This document shows positions 1 through 7,891 of a DNA stretch of 64,000 nucleotides, piece by piece. Every line of letters begins with the position of its first letter. The stretch's first letter is position 1. The notes below the pieces were generated by a model, which saw only the letters and a list, made by a program, of their open reading frames with translations, was not told where the DNA came from and did not search any database. Source of the stretch: Brevibacillus sp. DP1.3A. Lineage in GTDB: Bacteria > Bacillota > Bacilli > Brevibacillales > Brevibacillaceae. The DNA lies in assembly GCF_013284245.2 (NCBI RefSeq), contig NZ_CP085876.1, positions 2,711,001 to 2,775,000 of the forward strand. Direction: 5' to 3'. The translations under genes and the position numbers were made by a program.

Positions 1-2
1 CT

Positions 3-206
3 CAACAAGGTGGCTGGGTCATCATGCCAGGTAAAGATGAGTATGTATGGGTGAGTGGACAATATGTTCCAGTAATCTCTAACGTAGCTGGTTGGGCAAT
101 GATGCCAGGAGTAGATCAATTTGTTACTACTGGTGGCGTAACTCCTGTGAGTGCTCCAGCAGCTGGTTGGGCAACGATCGCTCCAGAATCCGATAACGAA
201 AAATAA
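3..206 (+). CDS. C-terminal part of a Gly-Trp repeat protein (5' truncated)
   Basis: The reading frame enters from the left edge and runs 67 residues to a TAA stop, so only the C-terminus is visible. Three segments start with Gly-Trp followed by a hydrophobic pair and Pro (GWVIMP, GWAMMP, GWATIAP), spaced about 25-28 residues, which is a degenerate tandem repeat rich in Val, Gly, Pro and aromatic residues. It has no transmembrane helix or known catalytic motif. A surface, coat or matrix protein would fit this composition, but I do not recognise the family. An intrinsic terminator follows directly. Confidence 0.6.
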   Translation, partial: QQGGWVIMPGKDEYVWVSGQYVPVISNVAGWAMMPGVDQFVTTGGVTPVSAPAAGWATIAPESDNEK

Positions 207-221
207 GCATAGCTGATGATA

Positions 222-262
222 AAGACGCTTTGTCCCTCGATTGGGCAAGGCGTCTTTTTTTC
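222..262 (+). terminator. Intrinsic terminator after the Gly-Trp repeat gene
   Basis: GACGC..TTG pairs with CAAGGCGTC around a short loop and is followed by a run of seven T residues. It lies just after the TAA at 204-206. Confidence 0.8.
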
Positions 263-327
263 GGCTAAATCTGGAGATTCCCGTACAAACTATAGCGAAT
301 AGAAACCAGAGGGAAGGAGGAACGAAA

Positions 328-510
328 ATGGCAGGTTATGAAAAAGATCAGGCTCGATCCAGGGCGAGAGAGTTGGGCACTGAGGATGCAGGTGGAGCCG
401 TCTACTATCAAGAGGCAGACGAATATACGGCTGGTCTAGCTACAACGCAAGAGTTGGTCAGTGACATGTACAAGATGGGAACCATTGAGGACAGGGAACA
501 GACCGTGTAA
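328..510 (+). CDS. Small hypothetical protein, 60 aa
   Basis: A strong ribosome binding site (GGAAGGAGG, about 7 nt upstream) fixes the ATG at 328, so upstream in-frame codons are not used. The 60-residue product is acidic and polar (MAGYEKDQARSR... ending DREQTV), with no membrane segment, signal peptide or cysteine. It is a single-gene unit closed by its own terminator at 530-565. The size and composition resemble the many small orphan proteins of spore formers, but I do not recognise the family and infer no function. Confidence 0.65.
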   Translation: MAGYEKDQARSRARELGTEDAGGAVYYQEADEYTAGLATTQELVSDMYKMGTIEDREQTV

Positions 511-529
511 AAACATAGGAAAAGAGCAA

Positions 530-565
530 GGTCAGCCTGGAAACAAGGAGGCTGGCCGCTTTTTG
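530..565 (+). terminator. Intrinsic terminator
   Basis: GGTCAGCCT pairs with AGGCTGGCC (one G-T pair) around an 8-10 nt loop and is followed by GCTTTTTG. It closes the 60-aa gene. Confidence 0.8.
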
Positions 566-588
566 TTTCGTTGATAAAAAATTTTTTA

Positions 589-616
589 TTGACTTGGTAG
601 ATTGTATCGGTAAAAA
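589..616 (+). promoter_or_regulatory. Candidate sigma-A promoter of the M29 aminopeptidase gene
   Basis: TTGACT at 589-594 and TAAAAA at 611-616 are separated by 16 nt, and the start codon lies 40 nt further on. The -35 match is good and the -10 is only moderate. Confidence 0.4.
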
Positions 617-656
617 TACAAGAGGAATCAGAAAATTTAAAAAGGGTGTGCCACGA

Positions 657-1772
657 ATGAGAGACTCACGATTAGATCAATTAGCGCACAATCTGGTTAA
701 CTATTCTGTACGAGTACAGCCAGGGGAAAACATTTTGATCAACGCGAAAGGGGACACACCGGATTTGGTGCAAGCCCTCGTGCGTGAGATTTACAAAGCA
801 GGCGGCAGTCCTTATGTTCAATTGATTAATCCCGCCGTCAGCCGAGAAATCGCAATGAATTGCAATGAAGAGCAGTTGAAGACCATGGCTCAACATGAAG
901 TTGAACTCATGGAGAAAATGCAAGGTTACATCGGGATTCGTGCAGCGAACAACATCAATGAAATGGCTGATGTTCCAAGTGACAAGCTGAGCATCTATTC
1001 TCGCTTGTATGAGCTGCCGGTGATGAACGTGCGCGTGCCTAAAACGAAGTGGGTTGTTCTTCGTTACCCGAATCCTTCCATGGCACAGCTTGCGAATATG
1101 TCTACAGCAGCTTTTGAAGATTTTTACTTCCAAGTATGTAACCTGGATTACGCGAAAATGGACAAAGCAATGGATAGTCTGGTTGACTTGATGAATCGCA
1201 CAGACAAGGTACGCTTGGTAGGACCTGAAACGGATCTCAGCTTCTCAATCAAGGACATTCCTGCTGTGAAATGTGCTGGCCTGCGCAATATTCCAGATGG
1301 TGAAGTGTATACAGCACCTGTGAAGGATTCCGTAAATGGCGTTATCACTCATAATGCGCCAACACCATACCACGGCTTCACTTTCGAAAATGTTCGCTTG
1401 ACCTTCAAGGACGGTAAAATTGTGGAAGCAACAGCGAACGATACCGAACGCTTGAATCAAATTTTGGATACGGACGAGGGAGCGCGCTTCGTTGGGGAAT
1501 TCGCTATCGGTGTGAATCCTTACATTCGCAACCCGATGAAAGATATCTTGTTTGACGAAAAAATAGACGGAAGCTTCCACTTCACGCCTGGTCAATGCTA
1601 TGACGAAGCATACAATGGCAACAAATCGTCTGTGCACTGGGACATGGTTTCCATCCAGCGTCCGGATTGGGGTGGAGGAGAAATCTGGTTTGATGACGTC
1701 CTGATTCGCAAAGATGGTCGTTTTGTCATTGCAGAACTTGAATGTTTGAATCCAGAAAACTTGAAAGGGTAA
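657..1772 (+). CDS. Aminopeptidase, peptidase family M29 (AmpS/PepS type)
   Basis: This is a cytoplasmic metal-dependent exopeptidase that removes N-terminal residues from peptides. The 371-aa length and the start (MRDSRLDQLAHNLVNYS) fit the family. The metal-site region is visible in the C-terminal half: Glu in GEFAIG near residue 280, His in the GSFHF segment, then a His-x-Asp in HWDM near residue 340. The start at 657 is chosen because it begins at the family's usual N-terminus; the open frame reaches further upstream without a ribosome binding site. It is monocistronic, with a candidate promoter at 589-616. Substrate preference cannot be read from the sequence. Confidence 0.88.
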   Translation: MRDSRLDQLAHNLVNYSVRVQPGENILINAKGDTPDLVQALVREIYKAGGSPYVQLINPAVSREIAMNCNEEQLKTMAQHEVELMEKMQGYIGIRAANNINEMADVPSDKLSIYSRLYELPVMNVRVPKTKWVVLRYPNPSMAQLANMSTAAFEDFYFQVCNLDYAKMDKAMDSLVDLMNRTDKVRLVGPETDLSFSIKDIPAVKCAGLRNIPDGEVYTAPVKDSVNGVITHNAPTPYHGFTFENVRLTFKDGKIVEATANDTERLNQILDTDEGARFVGEFAIGVNPYIRNPMKDILFDEKIDGSFHFTPGQCYDEAYNGNKSSVHWDMVSIQRPDWGGGEIWFDDVLIRKDGRFVIAELECLNPENLKG

Positions 1773-1789
1773 GGCAAAGCCTACCCAAA

Positions 1790-2167
1790 TCATTTGTCGT
1801 ACTGACGAAGCCTTTCGTGAGCAAGCATAATATCCATTTCTAGCTGAAATAGCATGTGCAGATTGCTTGAAGGAAGAGTAATTCTGCGTGCTGCGTGGTA
1901 GAGAAGTGGCTTGTTTTGTTTGATGACCGTCATGATTTCCACAACCGGTGGAACGACTTGCTTGATTCTTAGCAGACTTTGCAAATAGCGAAGAAAGGTT
2001 TGAATACTAGCTTGGTCATCTTTGTTCGGTAGCGTTTCAATCAAAGCGAAAAAGTCTCGGACGATGATACGCTTCGTCTCCTGAGGCTCCACTATGGTTG
2101 TACGACTCACTTGATCCACCTCACGGGAAAGAGTAATAGCTTCTTTTCTTTTCCCGCTGAATGACAA
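1790..2167 (-). CDS. Hypothetical protein, up to 125 aa
   Basis: The reading frame is mostly helical in composition, ends in LAHERLRQYDK, and has no membrane segment or recognisable motif. The start is uncertain. The longest frame begins with TTG at 2167, where the upstream sequence gives only a weak ribosome binding site. An internal GTG preceded by GAGGTGG would give a product roughly 20 residues shorter. It is convergent with the aminopeptidase gene, 17 nt away. I do not recognise the family. Confidence 0.5.
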   Translation of the reverse strand: MSFSGKRKEAITLSREVDQVSRTTIVEPQETKRIIVRDFFALIETLPNKDDQASIQTFLRYLQSLLRIKQVVPPVVEIMTVIKQNKPLLYHAARRITLPSSNLHMLFQLEMDIMLAHERLRQYDK

Positions 2168-2188
2168 GTGATAAACCTTTTGCTCGAT

Positions 2189-2226
2189 AAAAAGTCTTTG
2201 GCATGTGCGTGTGCCAAAGACTTTTC
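2189..2226 (-). terminator. Intrinsic terminator of the bpsA-bpsB operon
   Basis: AAAAGTCTTTGGCA and TGCCAAAGACTTTT form a near-perfect 14-bp stem with an 8-nt loop. On the minus strand it is followed by a T run and lies just after the stop of the methyltransferase gene. Confidence 0.85.
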
Positions 2227-2230
2227 GTTT

Positions 2231-2758
2231 TTATGACTCACGATTACCATCGTAGACGCTTGCTTCTTCCAAGGGAATCCGTATACGCAGGAGCAGCCAG
2301 GCATTCAAGAGTGAAAACGTCAGGGCAGTTGTCACAGCGGAAAATGTCAGGGGGAGTAGGAGCAGCTCAAGCGATACGACCAAGTAGTTGGGGTGACGAA
2401 TGAACCGATAAGGACCTCGCTTGATCGGAGCCTCCCCTGGGAGTATGAAGATGCGAGTATTCCACCGTTTACCCAAGCTGCGAATGCACCAGTAACGAAG
2501 TCCTTGCGCGATCAAAAACAGGCTGAACGGTACCGCCCACCAGGAGGGCAGAACCATGGCACTGCTTTTTCCCACCACCTCGAAAATAAGCGAGAGAAAA
2601 AAGAGAAGATGAAGAAGAACGATGTATTTGTAATGACTCGCCCCAACCTCGTAGCCACCTTTTGACCGGATATAGCGGGCATTCCTCACGGCAACGAGAA
2701 GCTCGACCAGCCGCTGCAACACGACTGCAACCATGACGAATCCAAAGAAGAGCAACAT
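2231..2758 (-). CDS. bpsB: Isoprenylcysteine carboxyl methyltransferase family protein (BpsB/YpbQ-like)
   Basis: This 175-aa membrane protein has about four hydrophobic segments and the C-terminal signature of the ICMT family (PIKRGPYRFIRHPNY, about residues 112-126), where S-adenosylmethionine binds. It starts 2 nt after the type III polyketide synthase gene and has its own site, GGAGGCGAG before ATG. In Bacillus the same pair (bpsA-bpsB) makes alkylpyrones and methylates them to the methyl ethers, so O-methylation of the neighbour's product is the likely role here. The identification rests on the motif and the gene pairing. Confidence 0.85.
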   Translation of the reverse strand: MLLFFGFVMVAVVLQRLVELLVAVRNARYIRSKGGYEVGASHYKYIVLLHLLFFLSLIFEVVGKSSAMVLPSWWAVPFSLFLIAQGLRYWCIRSLGKRWNTRIFILPGEAPIKRGPYRFIRHPNYLVVSLELLLLPLTFSAVTTALTFSLLNAWLLLRIRIPLEEASVYDGNRES

Positions 2759-2760
2759 GG

Positions 2761-3837
2761 CTATCTCGCCTCCAGAAGTAAGAGCTCGGAGCTAAATCCA
2801 GGTCCAAGCGCAGCGACCAAACCGCGATCTCCTGGTTCCCACGCCCTCTCCAAGCTTTTTTCCAAGACGAACAAAACCGTAGGGGAAGACATGTTTCCAA
2901 AATTGGTTAGAACATCTTCAGAAAAACGAGTGGCTTCTGTGCCAATGCCCAGAGACCGCTGGTAAGCCGTTAATACCTTGGCTCCACCTGGATGGAAAAT
3001 GAAATGACGCAGATGATCAATAGACATCCCGTGTGGTGACAGAAAGCTTTCGACGTTTTCGCGCATCGAAGAACGAATGAGAGTAGGGATGTCGCGAGAG
3101 AAAATGACTTTTAACCCCGGATCGGTCAATTCCCATCCCATGACATCTACGGTGTCCGGCCATGTTGTCGTTCGTGCATCACAAAATTGAACCTTAGGTG
3201 CGTCAGAAGAGGACAAGACTTGGTCTCCTTCTATTAATGCGGCTGCAGCTCCATCTCCAAATAGGCACGTTGCGACCAAATTGCTTTTAGACAAATCTTG
3301 TCGGATGAAGGTCAAGCCGCACAGTTCTACGCTCACAAGCAATACTCGCCGCGAGGGATAAGCTTGGGTGTATTCACATGCCCGCGACAATCCCATCGCT
3401 CCACCGGCACAGCCAAGGCCCCACAACGGTACACGGGTTGCTTGCGGACGGAGTCCTAAACGGTGTAGCAAGCGGGAATCAAGGCTTGGGGTCGCAATAC
3501 CAGTGCTTGATACAAACATCAGACAATCGATGGATGACGGCTCGACACCAGCTTTTGTCAAACACTTTCGGGCTGCTTCCTCGGCCAAGGCTTCTGCATG
3601 TTCGATATACAATTGATTTTTCTCTGCAAAGGGCCGGTCCTCCAAAAACCAATCCATTGGCATGCTAAAATATCGCTTCTGAATGTGACTGTGTGCAAAT
3701 ACGTGTAACAAACGGTCTATGTCGGGAAAAGCATCTTGAAAAAATAGGCGTGCCAGCTTCATGGAATCCTCTTGTGTAATCTCGTGGGAAGGTACTGCTG
3801 TAGCCACTGCTTCAATACGGGGCATACATTCATTCAC
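2761..3837 (-). CDS. bpsA: Type III polyketide synthase (chalcone synthase-like, BpsA)
   Basis: This homodimeric thiolase-fold enzyme extends an acyl-CoA starter with malonyl-CoA units to aromatic pyrones or resorcinols. All three catalytic elements are visible: Cys in WGLGCAGG (about residue 143), His in FHPGG (about 279) and Asn in NFGNMSSPT (about 313). The length of 358 aa is normal. The longest frame starts with GTG at 3837; an ATG at 3825 (MPRIEA) fits the GGGAG site about as well. It is the first gene of a two-gene operon with the methyltransferase at 2231-2758. Long-chain alkylpyrone synthesis is inferred from the Bacillus pair, and starter specificity is not readable. Confidence 0.92.
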   Translation of the reverse strand: MNECMPRIEAVATAVPSHEITQEDSMKLARLFFQDAFPDIDRLLHVFAHSHIQKRYFSMPMDWFLEDRPFAEKNQLYIEHAEALAEEAARKCLTKAGVEPSSIDCLMFVSSTGIATPSLDSRLLHRLGLRPQATRVPLWGLGCAGGAMGLSRACEYTQAYPSRRVLLVSVELCGLTFIRQDLSKSNLVATCLFGDGAAAALIEGDQVLSSSDAPKVQFCDARTTTWPDTVDVMGWELTDPGLKVIFSRDIPTLIRSSMRENVESFLSPHGMSIDHLRHFIFHPGGAKVLTAYQRSLGIGTEATRFSEDVLTNFGNMSSPTVLFVLEKSLERAWEPGDRGLVAALGPGFSSELLLLEAR

Positions 3838-4024
3838 TCCCGTCTGTCATTATTAGCCATTAGCTTATCCCTTCCAATTGGTTCCAATTCATGTTACAGC
3901 ATGTGTATAGACCAAAGGCTGGTTGTCAGGATTTTTCCAAGATTCGCTTGAATGAATAAGTGACAGTTTCGTGGTTTTGCTTGAACTTACAAAAAAAGAT
4001 AGGTAAAATATTCCTGGTTATGTG

Positions 4025-4060
4025 AAAAAAGACCTACTAAAAATTCGTTAGGTAGGTCTA
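4025..4060 (-). terminator. Orphan hairpin with a minus-strand T tract
   Basis: AGACCTAC and GTAGGTCT form an 8-bp stem around a 14-nt A/T-rich loop. Read on the minus strand it is followed by TTTTTTC, as in an intrinsic terminator. No minus-strand gene lies just upstream (4061-4110), so its transcript is unknown. Confidence 0.5.
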
Positions 4061-4110
4061 ATGTCCGAATTGGAAGAGGGTAACATCGGATAGATCGGGG
4101 GTAGTGTGCT

Positions 4111-4797
4111 TTGGGCTCACGTTGGATTAGCTTGGGTGTGTCCTGTGTGATCATCTCGGTTTGGCTGATCGGATACGGATTGCCTACGGATGAGAGTATG
4201 GTTGTCTTTCTTTTACTTGTGGCTATCATTCAGTCGCTTGCTGCCTATCAAATAGGGAAATATGTAGATCAGTTGCGGCAGATGGCTTATCACGATTCAC
4301 TTACAGGCGTTCTCGTCAATCGCAGATTTCATGACAAGTTGGTTGAAGAAGTAGAGTTGGCAAAAAGCAATCATCAATCTGTTACTTTATTGTTTATTGA
4401 TTTGGATAATTTCAAAATATTCAATGATTCATATGGCCATTTGGAAGGCGACCGAATCCTTTGCCAATTTGCAAGACTCTTGCAAGCAAGTGTACGCAAA
4501 CAAGATACGGTTGGAAGATGGGGTGGGGAAGAATTCGTCGTTTTGTTAACGCATACAGACACAATAAGAGGACTGGCAATTGGAGAACGTATTCAAAATC
4601 AAGTGAGGCACGCTCTTTCAGGTGTCACGGTCAGCATCGGAGTAGCCTCGTACCCTCACCATGCTTCAACAGCGGAAGAGTTAGCGAAAATAGCAGATAT
4701 GCTGATGTATGAAGCGAAAAAGAGGAAAGATTGCATGATGGTCGCTTCGAATGAAAAGATAAATATTGGCAAGAATAACACTCGTCATCTCTCTTGA
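4111..4797 (+). CDS. Membrane-anchored diguanylate cyclase (GGDEF domain)
   Basis: The protein makes cyclic di-GMP from two GTP. Two hydrophobic segments span residues 5-47, followed by a GGDEF domain from about residue 60. The active-site loop reads GGEEF, a functional variant. An RxxD inhibitory site (RKQD) lies exactly five residues before it, so product feedback is expected. The start is TTG at 4111 behind GGGGGTAG; total length is 228 aa, so there is no large sensor domain. It is monocistronic, and its terminator overlaps the last codons. Confidence 0.9.
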   Translation: MGSRWISLGVSCVIISVWLIGYGLPTDESMVVFLLLVAIIQSLAAYQIGKYVDQLRQMAYHDSLTGVLVNRRFHDKLVEEVELAKSNHQSVTLLFIDLDNFKIFNDSYGHLEGDRILCQFARLLQASVRKQDTVGRWGGEEFVVLLTHTDTIRGLAIGERIQNQVRHALSGVTVSIGVASYPHHASTAEELAKIADMLMYEAKKRKDCMMVASNEKINIGKNNTRHLS

Positions 4798-4813
4798 CAC
4801 GGGTGTTTTTTTT
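4777..4813 (+). terminator. Intrinsic terminator overlapping the GGDEF gene end
   Basis: AACAC(T)CGT..CA pairs with TGACACGGGTGTT and is followed by eight T residues. The 5' arm lies inside the coding sequence. Confidence 0.75.
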
Positions 4814-4886
4814 GATTGTAAAGGGCATTTACAAAAACTTAATAATTCCTTAAAGAAAAATATACACACTTGACCTTGATTTTAAA

Positions 4887-4915
4887 TTTACGGAAACAAT
4901 AACTTTCGATATAAT
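4887..4915 (+). promoter_or_regulatory. Sigma-A promoter of the phosphate transport operon
   Basis: TTTACG at 4887-4892, a 17-nt spacer and a consensus TATAAT at 4910-4915 precede the ribosome binding site AAAGGAG. Confidence 0.6.
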
Positions 4916-4956
4916 CTGTTAGGTGTCATTTATTCAAAGGAGTGAAGAAGTCCCGT

Positions 4957-5574
4957 ATGTTGAAATCAAACAAGTATATCTTCTTTGATCTGTTCGAGCA
5001 GCAGATTGCCACTGTGCACAAAGGAACTCATCTTTTCTATGAAATGATAGGAAACTATCAAGATCTAGAAACAAAGGTTAAGGCAATCAAGGCTGTCGAG
5101 AAAGAAGGAGACGAGATCGTTCGTCGCATCATGAACGAGTTAAACTCCACTTTTATCACTCCGCTTGAGCGTGAAGACATTCACCAACTCGCTCATACGA
5201 TGGACTCGATGATCGACTACATTGACGGTGTCGCTGATCGTATGTATTTGTACCAAGTGACTCAACCAGATCCACGTGTACTGGCACAAGCCAATATTTT
5301 GGTGAAATGCTCGGCAAAGCTGATCGAGCTGATTCGCACACTGCGCAAGCTGGATCATAAAGTCGTTACACAAATCGCTGGGGAAATTAAAGATTTGGAG
5401 CATGAATCTGACTCCAACTACCGCAAAATGGTATCTGATTTGTTGAACTCTCCTGATACCAACCCAATGGAGGCTATCAAACTCAAAGAGATTTACGATA
5501 AGCTCGAAGACTGTGCTGACTTCGCTGAGGACGTCTCCAACCTGGTAGAAGGGATCGTGTTAAAGAATGCCTGA
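4957..5574 (+). CDS. DUF47 family protein (PhoU-like Pit accessory protein)
   Basis: This 205-aa all-helical protein of the DUF47/PhoU-like family contains repeated acidic helical motifs (for example EKEGDEIV and EHESDSNYRK) typical of PhoU-type metal-binding helices. Genes of this family are regularly paired with low-affinity phosphate permeases, and here the pit gene overlaps its end by 8 nt, which supports a regulatory or accessory role in phosphate uptake. ATG at 4957 is preferred, although AAAGGAG is about 13 nt away. An upstream GTG at 4942 sits inside that site and is unlikely. Confidence 0.85.
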   Translation: MLKSNKYIFFDLFEQQIATVHKGTHLFYEMIGNYQDLETKVKAIKAVEKEGDEIVRRIMNELNSTFITPLEREDIHQLAHTMDSMIDYIDGVADRMYLYQVTQPDPRVLAQANILVKCSAKLIELIRTLRKLDHKVVTQIAGEIKDLEHESDSNYRKMVSDLLNSPDTNPMEAIKLKEIYDKLEDCADFAEDVSNLVEGIVLKNA

Positions 5575-6586
5575 TCTTTCGCCAGAGTTGCTTATTCTGG
5601 TACTCGTCGTCATCATGGCGCTAGCTTTTGACTTTATCAATGGTTTTCACGATACAGCGAATGCAATTGCGACTTCTGTTTCGACGCGTGCATTAAGTCC
5701 GAAAACCGCGATTATTATTGCATCCCTGTGTAACTTGCTTGGTGCACTTTCGTATACAGGTGTAGCGAAGACAATCGGGGGAGGCATTACCGATCCATTC
5801 AAGCTGGAAAATGGATTGGTCGTCGTTTTGGCCGCGTTGACATCTGCGATTTTGTGGAACCTAATCACCTGGTGGTTCGGAATTCCTAGTTCGTCCTCGC
5901 ACGCGATTATCGGCGGTGTTGCAGGTGCTGCTTTTGGTGCCGCAGGAAGTGGTGCCATTAACTGGTCAGGCTTCATTAGCATTATCCAAGCGTTGATCGT
6001 ATCACCGCTTGTTGCCTTTGCTGTTGGTTTTGTCGTGATCAAGCTTGTGTCTTGGTTTGTTCGTAACTCAGCGTACCACAAAACCAATCGAAATTTCCGT
6101 TCGATGCAAGTCGTGTCAGCAGCTTGGCAGGCCTTCAGCCATGGAGCCAACGATGCGCAAAAAACAATGGGCGTAATCACCCTTGCTCTGATTTCTGGAG
6201 GATTCTTGATACAAGAACCGGGCGAATTCGTCATTCCACTGTGGGTAAAACTCTCAGCTGCTATTGCAATGGCTTTAGGTACAGCTTTTGGTGGATGGCG
6301 TATCATCAAGACCTTGGGTGGTAAGATTATGAAAATCAAGCCAATTTCCGGTTTCTCAGCAGACCTGTCTTCTGCCTTGATTATCACAATCTTTACAGCT
6401 TTGAAACTGCCGGTGAGCACAACGCACGTGATCACATCCGCCATCTTGGGGGTTGGGGCATCGCAAAAGCTGAACGCAGTAAAATGGGGCTTGGCTGGCC
6501 GAATTTTGGTCACTTGGGTCATTACCCTTCCGATTACAGGACTTTTGGCTGCTGCATGCTACGTCGTGTATGACGTATTCCTGTAG
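5567..6586 (+). CDS. pit: Low-affinity inorganic phosphate transporter (Pit family)
   Basis: This membrane permease couples phosphate (as metal phosphate) uptake to protons. The two signature repeats are clear: DFINGFHDTANAIAT near residue 22 and FSHGANDAQKTMG near residue 190, each with its own helical bundle. The 339-aa length is normal. The ATG at 5567 overlaps the end of the DUF47 gene, so the two are translated from one mRNA. A strong terminator follows at 6613-6655. Assignment to phosphate rather than sulphate follows from the DUF47 pairing and the NGFHD/HGAND motifs. Confidence 0.93.
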   Translation: MPDLSPELLILVLVVIMALAFDFINGFHDTANAIATSVSTRALSPKTAIIIASLCNLLGALSYTGVAKTIGGGITDPFKLENGLVVVLAALTSAILWNLITWWFGIPSSSSHAIIGGVAGAAFGAAGSGAINWSGFISIIQALIVSPLVAFAVGFVVIKLVSWFVRNSAYHKTNRNFRSMQVVSAAWQAFSHGANDAQKTMGVITLALISGGFLIQEPGEFVIPLWVKLSAAIAMALGTAFGGWRIIKTLGGKIMKIKPISGFSADLSSALIITIFTALKLPVSTTHVITSAILGVGASQKLNAVKWGLAGRILVTWVITLPITGLLAAACYVVYDVFL

Positions 6587-6612
6587 AGCTACATCTTTAT
6601 ATAACACACAAC

Positions 6613-6655
6613 CAGACACCTTTCCGTGTAGAGAACGCGGGAAGGTGTCTTTTTC
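6613..6655 (+). terminator. Intrinsic terminator of the DUF47-pit operon
   Basis: AGACACCTTTCC pairs fully with GGAAGGTGTCT around a 14-nt loop and is followed by TTTTTC. It also lies between convergent genes and may act on both strands. Confidence 0.85.
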
Positions 6656-6656
6656 A

Positions 6657-6917
6657 TTAACTTGACCCAGTTAAACGCTCCCATAAACCAGGCTTGGGTT
6701 TAATTTGCACGAGGCGTACGGCAGAGAATGGGATATAGTCCAGTGAGCCATCCCGTTCTTCAATTAAAATCCCATTTGGGCTGTAATCATACAATTTGCC
6801 TTCTGCGTATGCGGATAATCCTTGACCGATCATATCAGGAGCAAAATGAATACGTACGTAGCGATCGAGATACTCTTCTAAAATTCCATCATCCATCTGA
6901 TTCCCCACCTTTTTCAT
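6657..6917 (-). CDS. Hypothetical protein, 86 aa
   Basis: This small soluble protein has a predominantly beta pattern (YVRIHFAPD, AEGKLYDYSPNGILIEE, IPFSAVRLVQI) resembling a small barrel such as an Sm- or SH3-like fold, but no family is recognised. The start at 6917 is supported by AGGAG with 5-6 nt spacing; a second ATG at 6896 behind GGTGGGG is also possible. It is convergent with pit and separated from lgt by a terminator, so it is probably transcribed alone. Confidence 0.65.
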   Translation of the reverse strand: MKKVGNQMDDGILEEYLDRYVRIHFAPDMIGQGLSAYAEGKLYDYSPNGILIEERDGSLDYIPFSAVRLVQIKPKPGLWERLTGSS

Positions 6918-6966
6918 TCTTTCTCCTAGTTATTGCCTGCATTGCGACAATTCAGACAAGGTAAAG

Positions 6967-7000
6967 AAAAAACCACCCAGTCGGACTGACCTAAGTGGTA
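6967..7000 (-). terminator. Intrinsic terminator of lgt
   Basis: On the minus strand ACCACtt..AGTC pairs with GACTgggTGGT and is followed by TTTTTTC. It starts about 20 nt after the lgt stop. Confidence 0.75.
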
Positions 7001-7020
7001 ATGGCTATGGCATATTAACG

Positions 7021-7818
7021 TTATTCAATCGAGTTTTGGGAATGTCCTGTCTGCTTGTTTTTGCGTGCAAACACGAGCATCAGGATGACACCAGCAGCAA
7101 TTAAGCACAGACTGACTAATTGAGCGACACGCAGAGTATCTGCTATTAACAAGCTGTCTGTACGCATTCCCTCAATGTAGAAGCGACCGAGTGAATACAG
7201 GATCATGTAGCTGAACAAGACCTGTCCGTCGAATTTTTTGAATCGGTACAGCATGAACATGAGAACGGCGAAAACGAAAAGGTTCCAGATCGATTCATAC
7301 AAAAACGTAGGGTGGTAATATTGTCCGCCGATAAACATTTGTTCGCGGATGAATGCGGGGAACTTTTCCATAAACTCAGCAGAGACGGGACCACCGTGCG
7401 CTTCCTGGTTGATAAAGTTTCCCCAACGTCCGATGGCTTGACCCAAAATGACACTCGGCATAAAAATGTCAGCCAAACGAAGGAACGGCAGATTATGTTT
7501 TCGAATATACCAGCTTCCTGCCAGAACACCACCGATTAATCCACCGTGAATAGCCAAGCCGCCTTGCCAAACTGCGAAGATGTCCAGTGGATTGTCTTCG
7601 TACTGCTCCCATTCAAACGTTACATAATACAATCTTGCACAAACGATGGCTGCTGGAATGATCAGAACCACCATGTTCAAGACGTGATCAGGATCAATGC
7701 CAGAACGTTTGGAATTGTAGCGCGCGAGATAAGTACCCAAGAAAAACGCCAGCCCCATAATAATGCCATACCAGTGAATCTTTAAGGGGCCGATTGCAAT
7801 TGCGATCGGATCAATCAT
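7021..7818 (-). CDS. lgt: Prolipoprotein diacylglyceryl transferase
   Basis: This multi-pass membrane enzyme transfers diacylglycerol from phosphatidylglycerol to the lipobox cysteine of prolipoproteins. The family signature GRWGNFINQEAHGGP is present near residue 133, with the conserved His of AIHGG and seven hydrophobic segments. The start at 7818 (MIDPIAIAIGPL) has GGAGGCAC about 7 nt upstream; the open frame continues further upstream but without similarity. Length 265 aa is normal. It lies downstream of the LigD-type polymerase gene with a 73-nt gap, and whether they share a transcript is unclear. One client is the GerC-type lipoprotein at 10541-11707. Confidence 0.95.
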   Translation of the reverse strand: MIDPIAIAIGPLKIHWYGIIMGLAFFLGTYLARYNSKRSGIDPDHVLNMVVLIIPAAIVCARLYYVTFEWEQYEDNPLDIFAVWQGGLAIHGGLIGGVLAGSWYIRKHNLPFLRLADIFMPSVILGQAIGRWGNFINQEAHGGPVSAEFMEKFPAFIREQMFIGGQYYHPTFLYESIWNLFVFAVLMFMLYRFKKFDGQVLFSYMILYSLGRFYIEGMRTDSLLIADTLRVAQLVSLCLIAAGVILMLVFARKNKQTGHSQNSIE

Positions 7819-7891
7819 GAATGTGCCTCCTTGCCTCAAAACATCTGTGCCAAGTATAGCACAAATAGGCTGCTGGATTCCAACTAATGGC

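Noticed and set aside
1245-1793. 182-codon minus-strand open frame over the aminopeptidase gene
   Set aside because: Antisense shadow of a well-supported gene with no motif of its own.
5647-6522. 291-codon minus-strand open frame inside pit
   Set aside because: It mirrors the codons of the clearly identified phosphate transporter; composition (Ile/Ala/Pro-rich) is that of a reverse-strand shadow.
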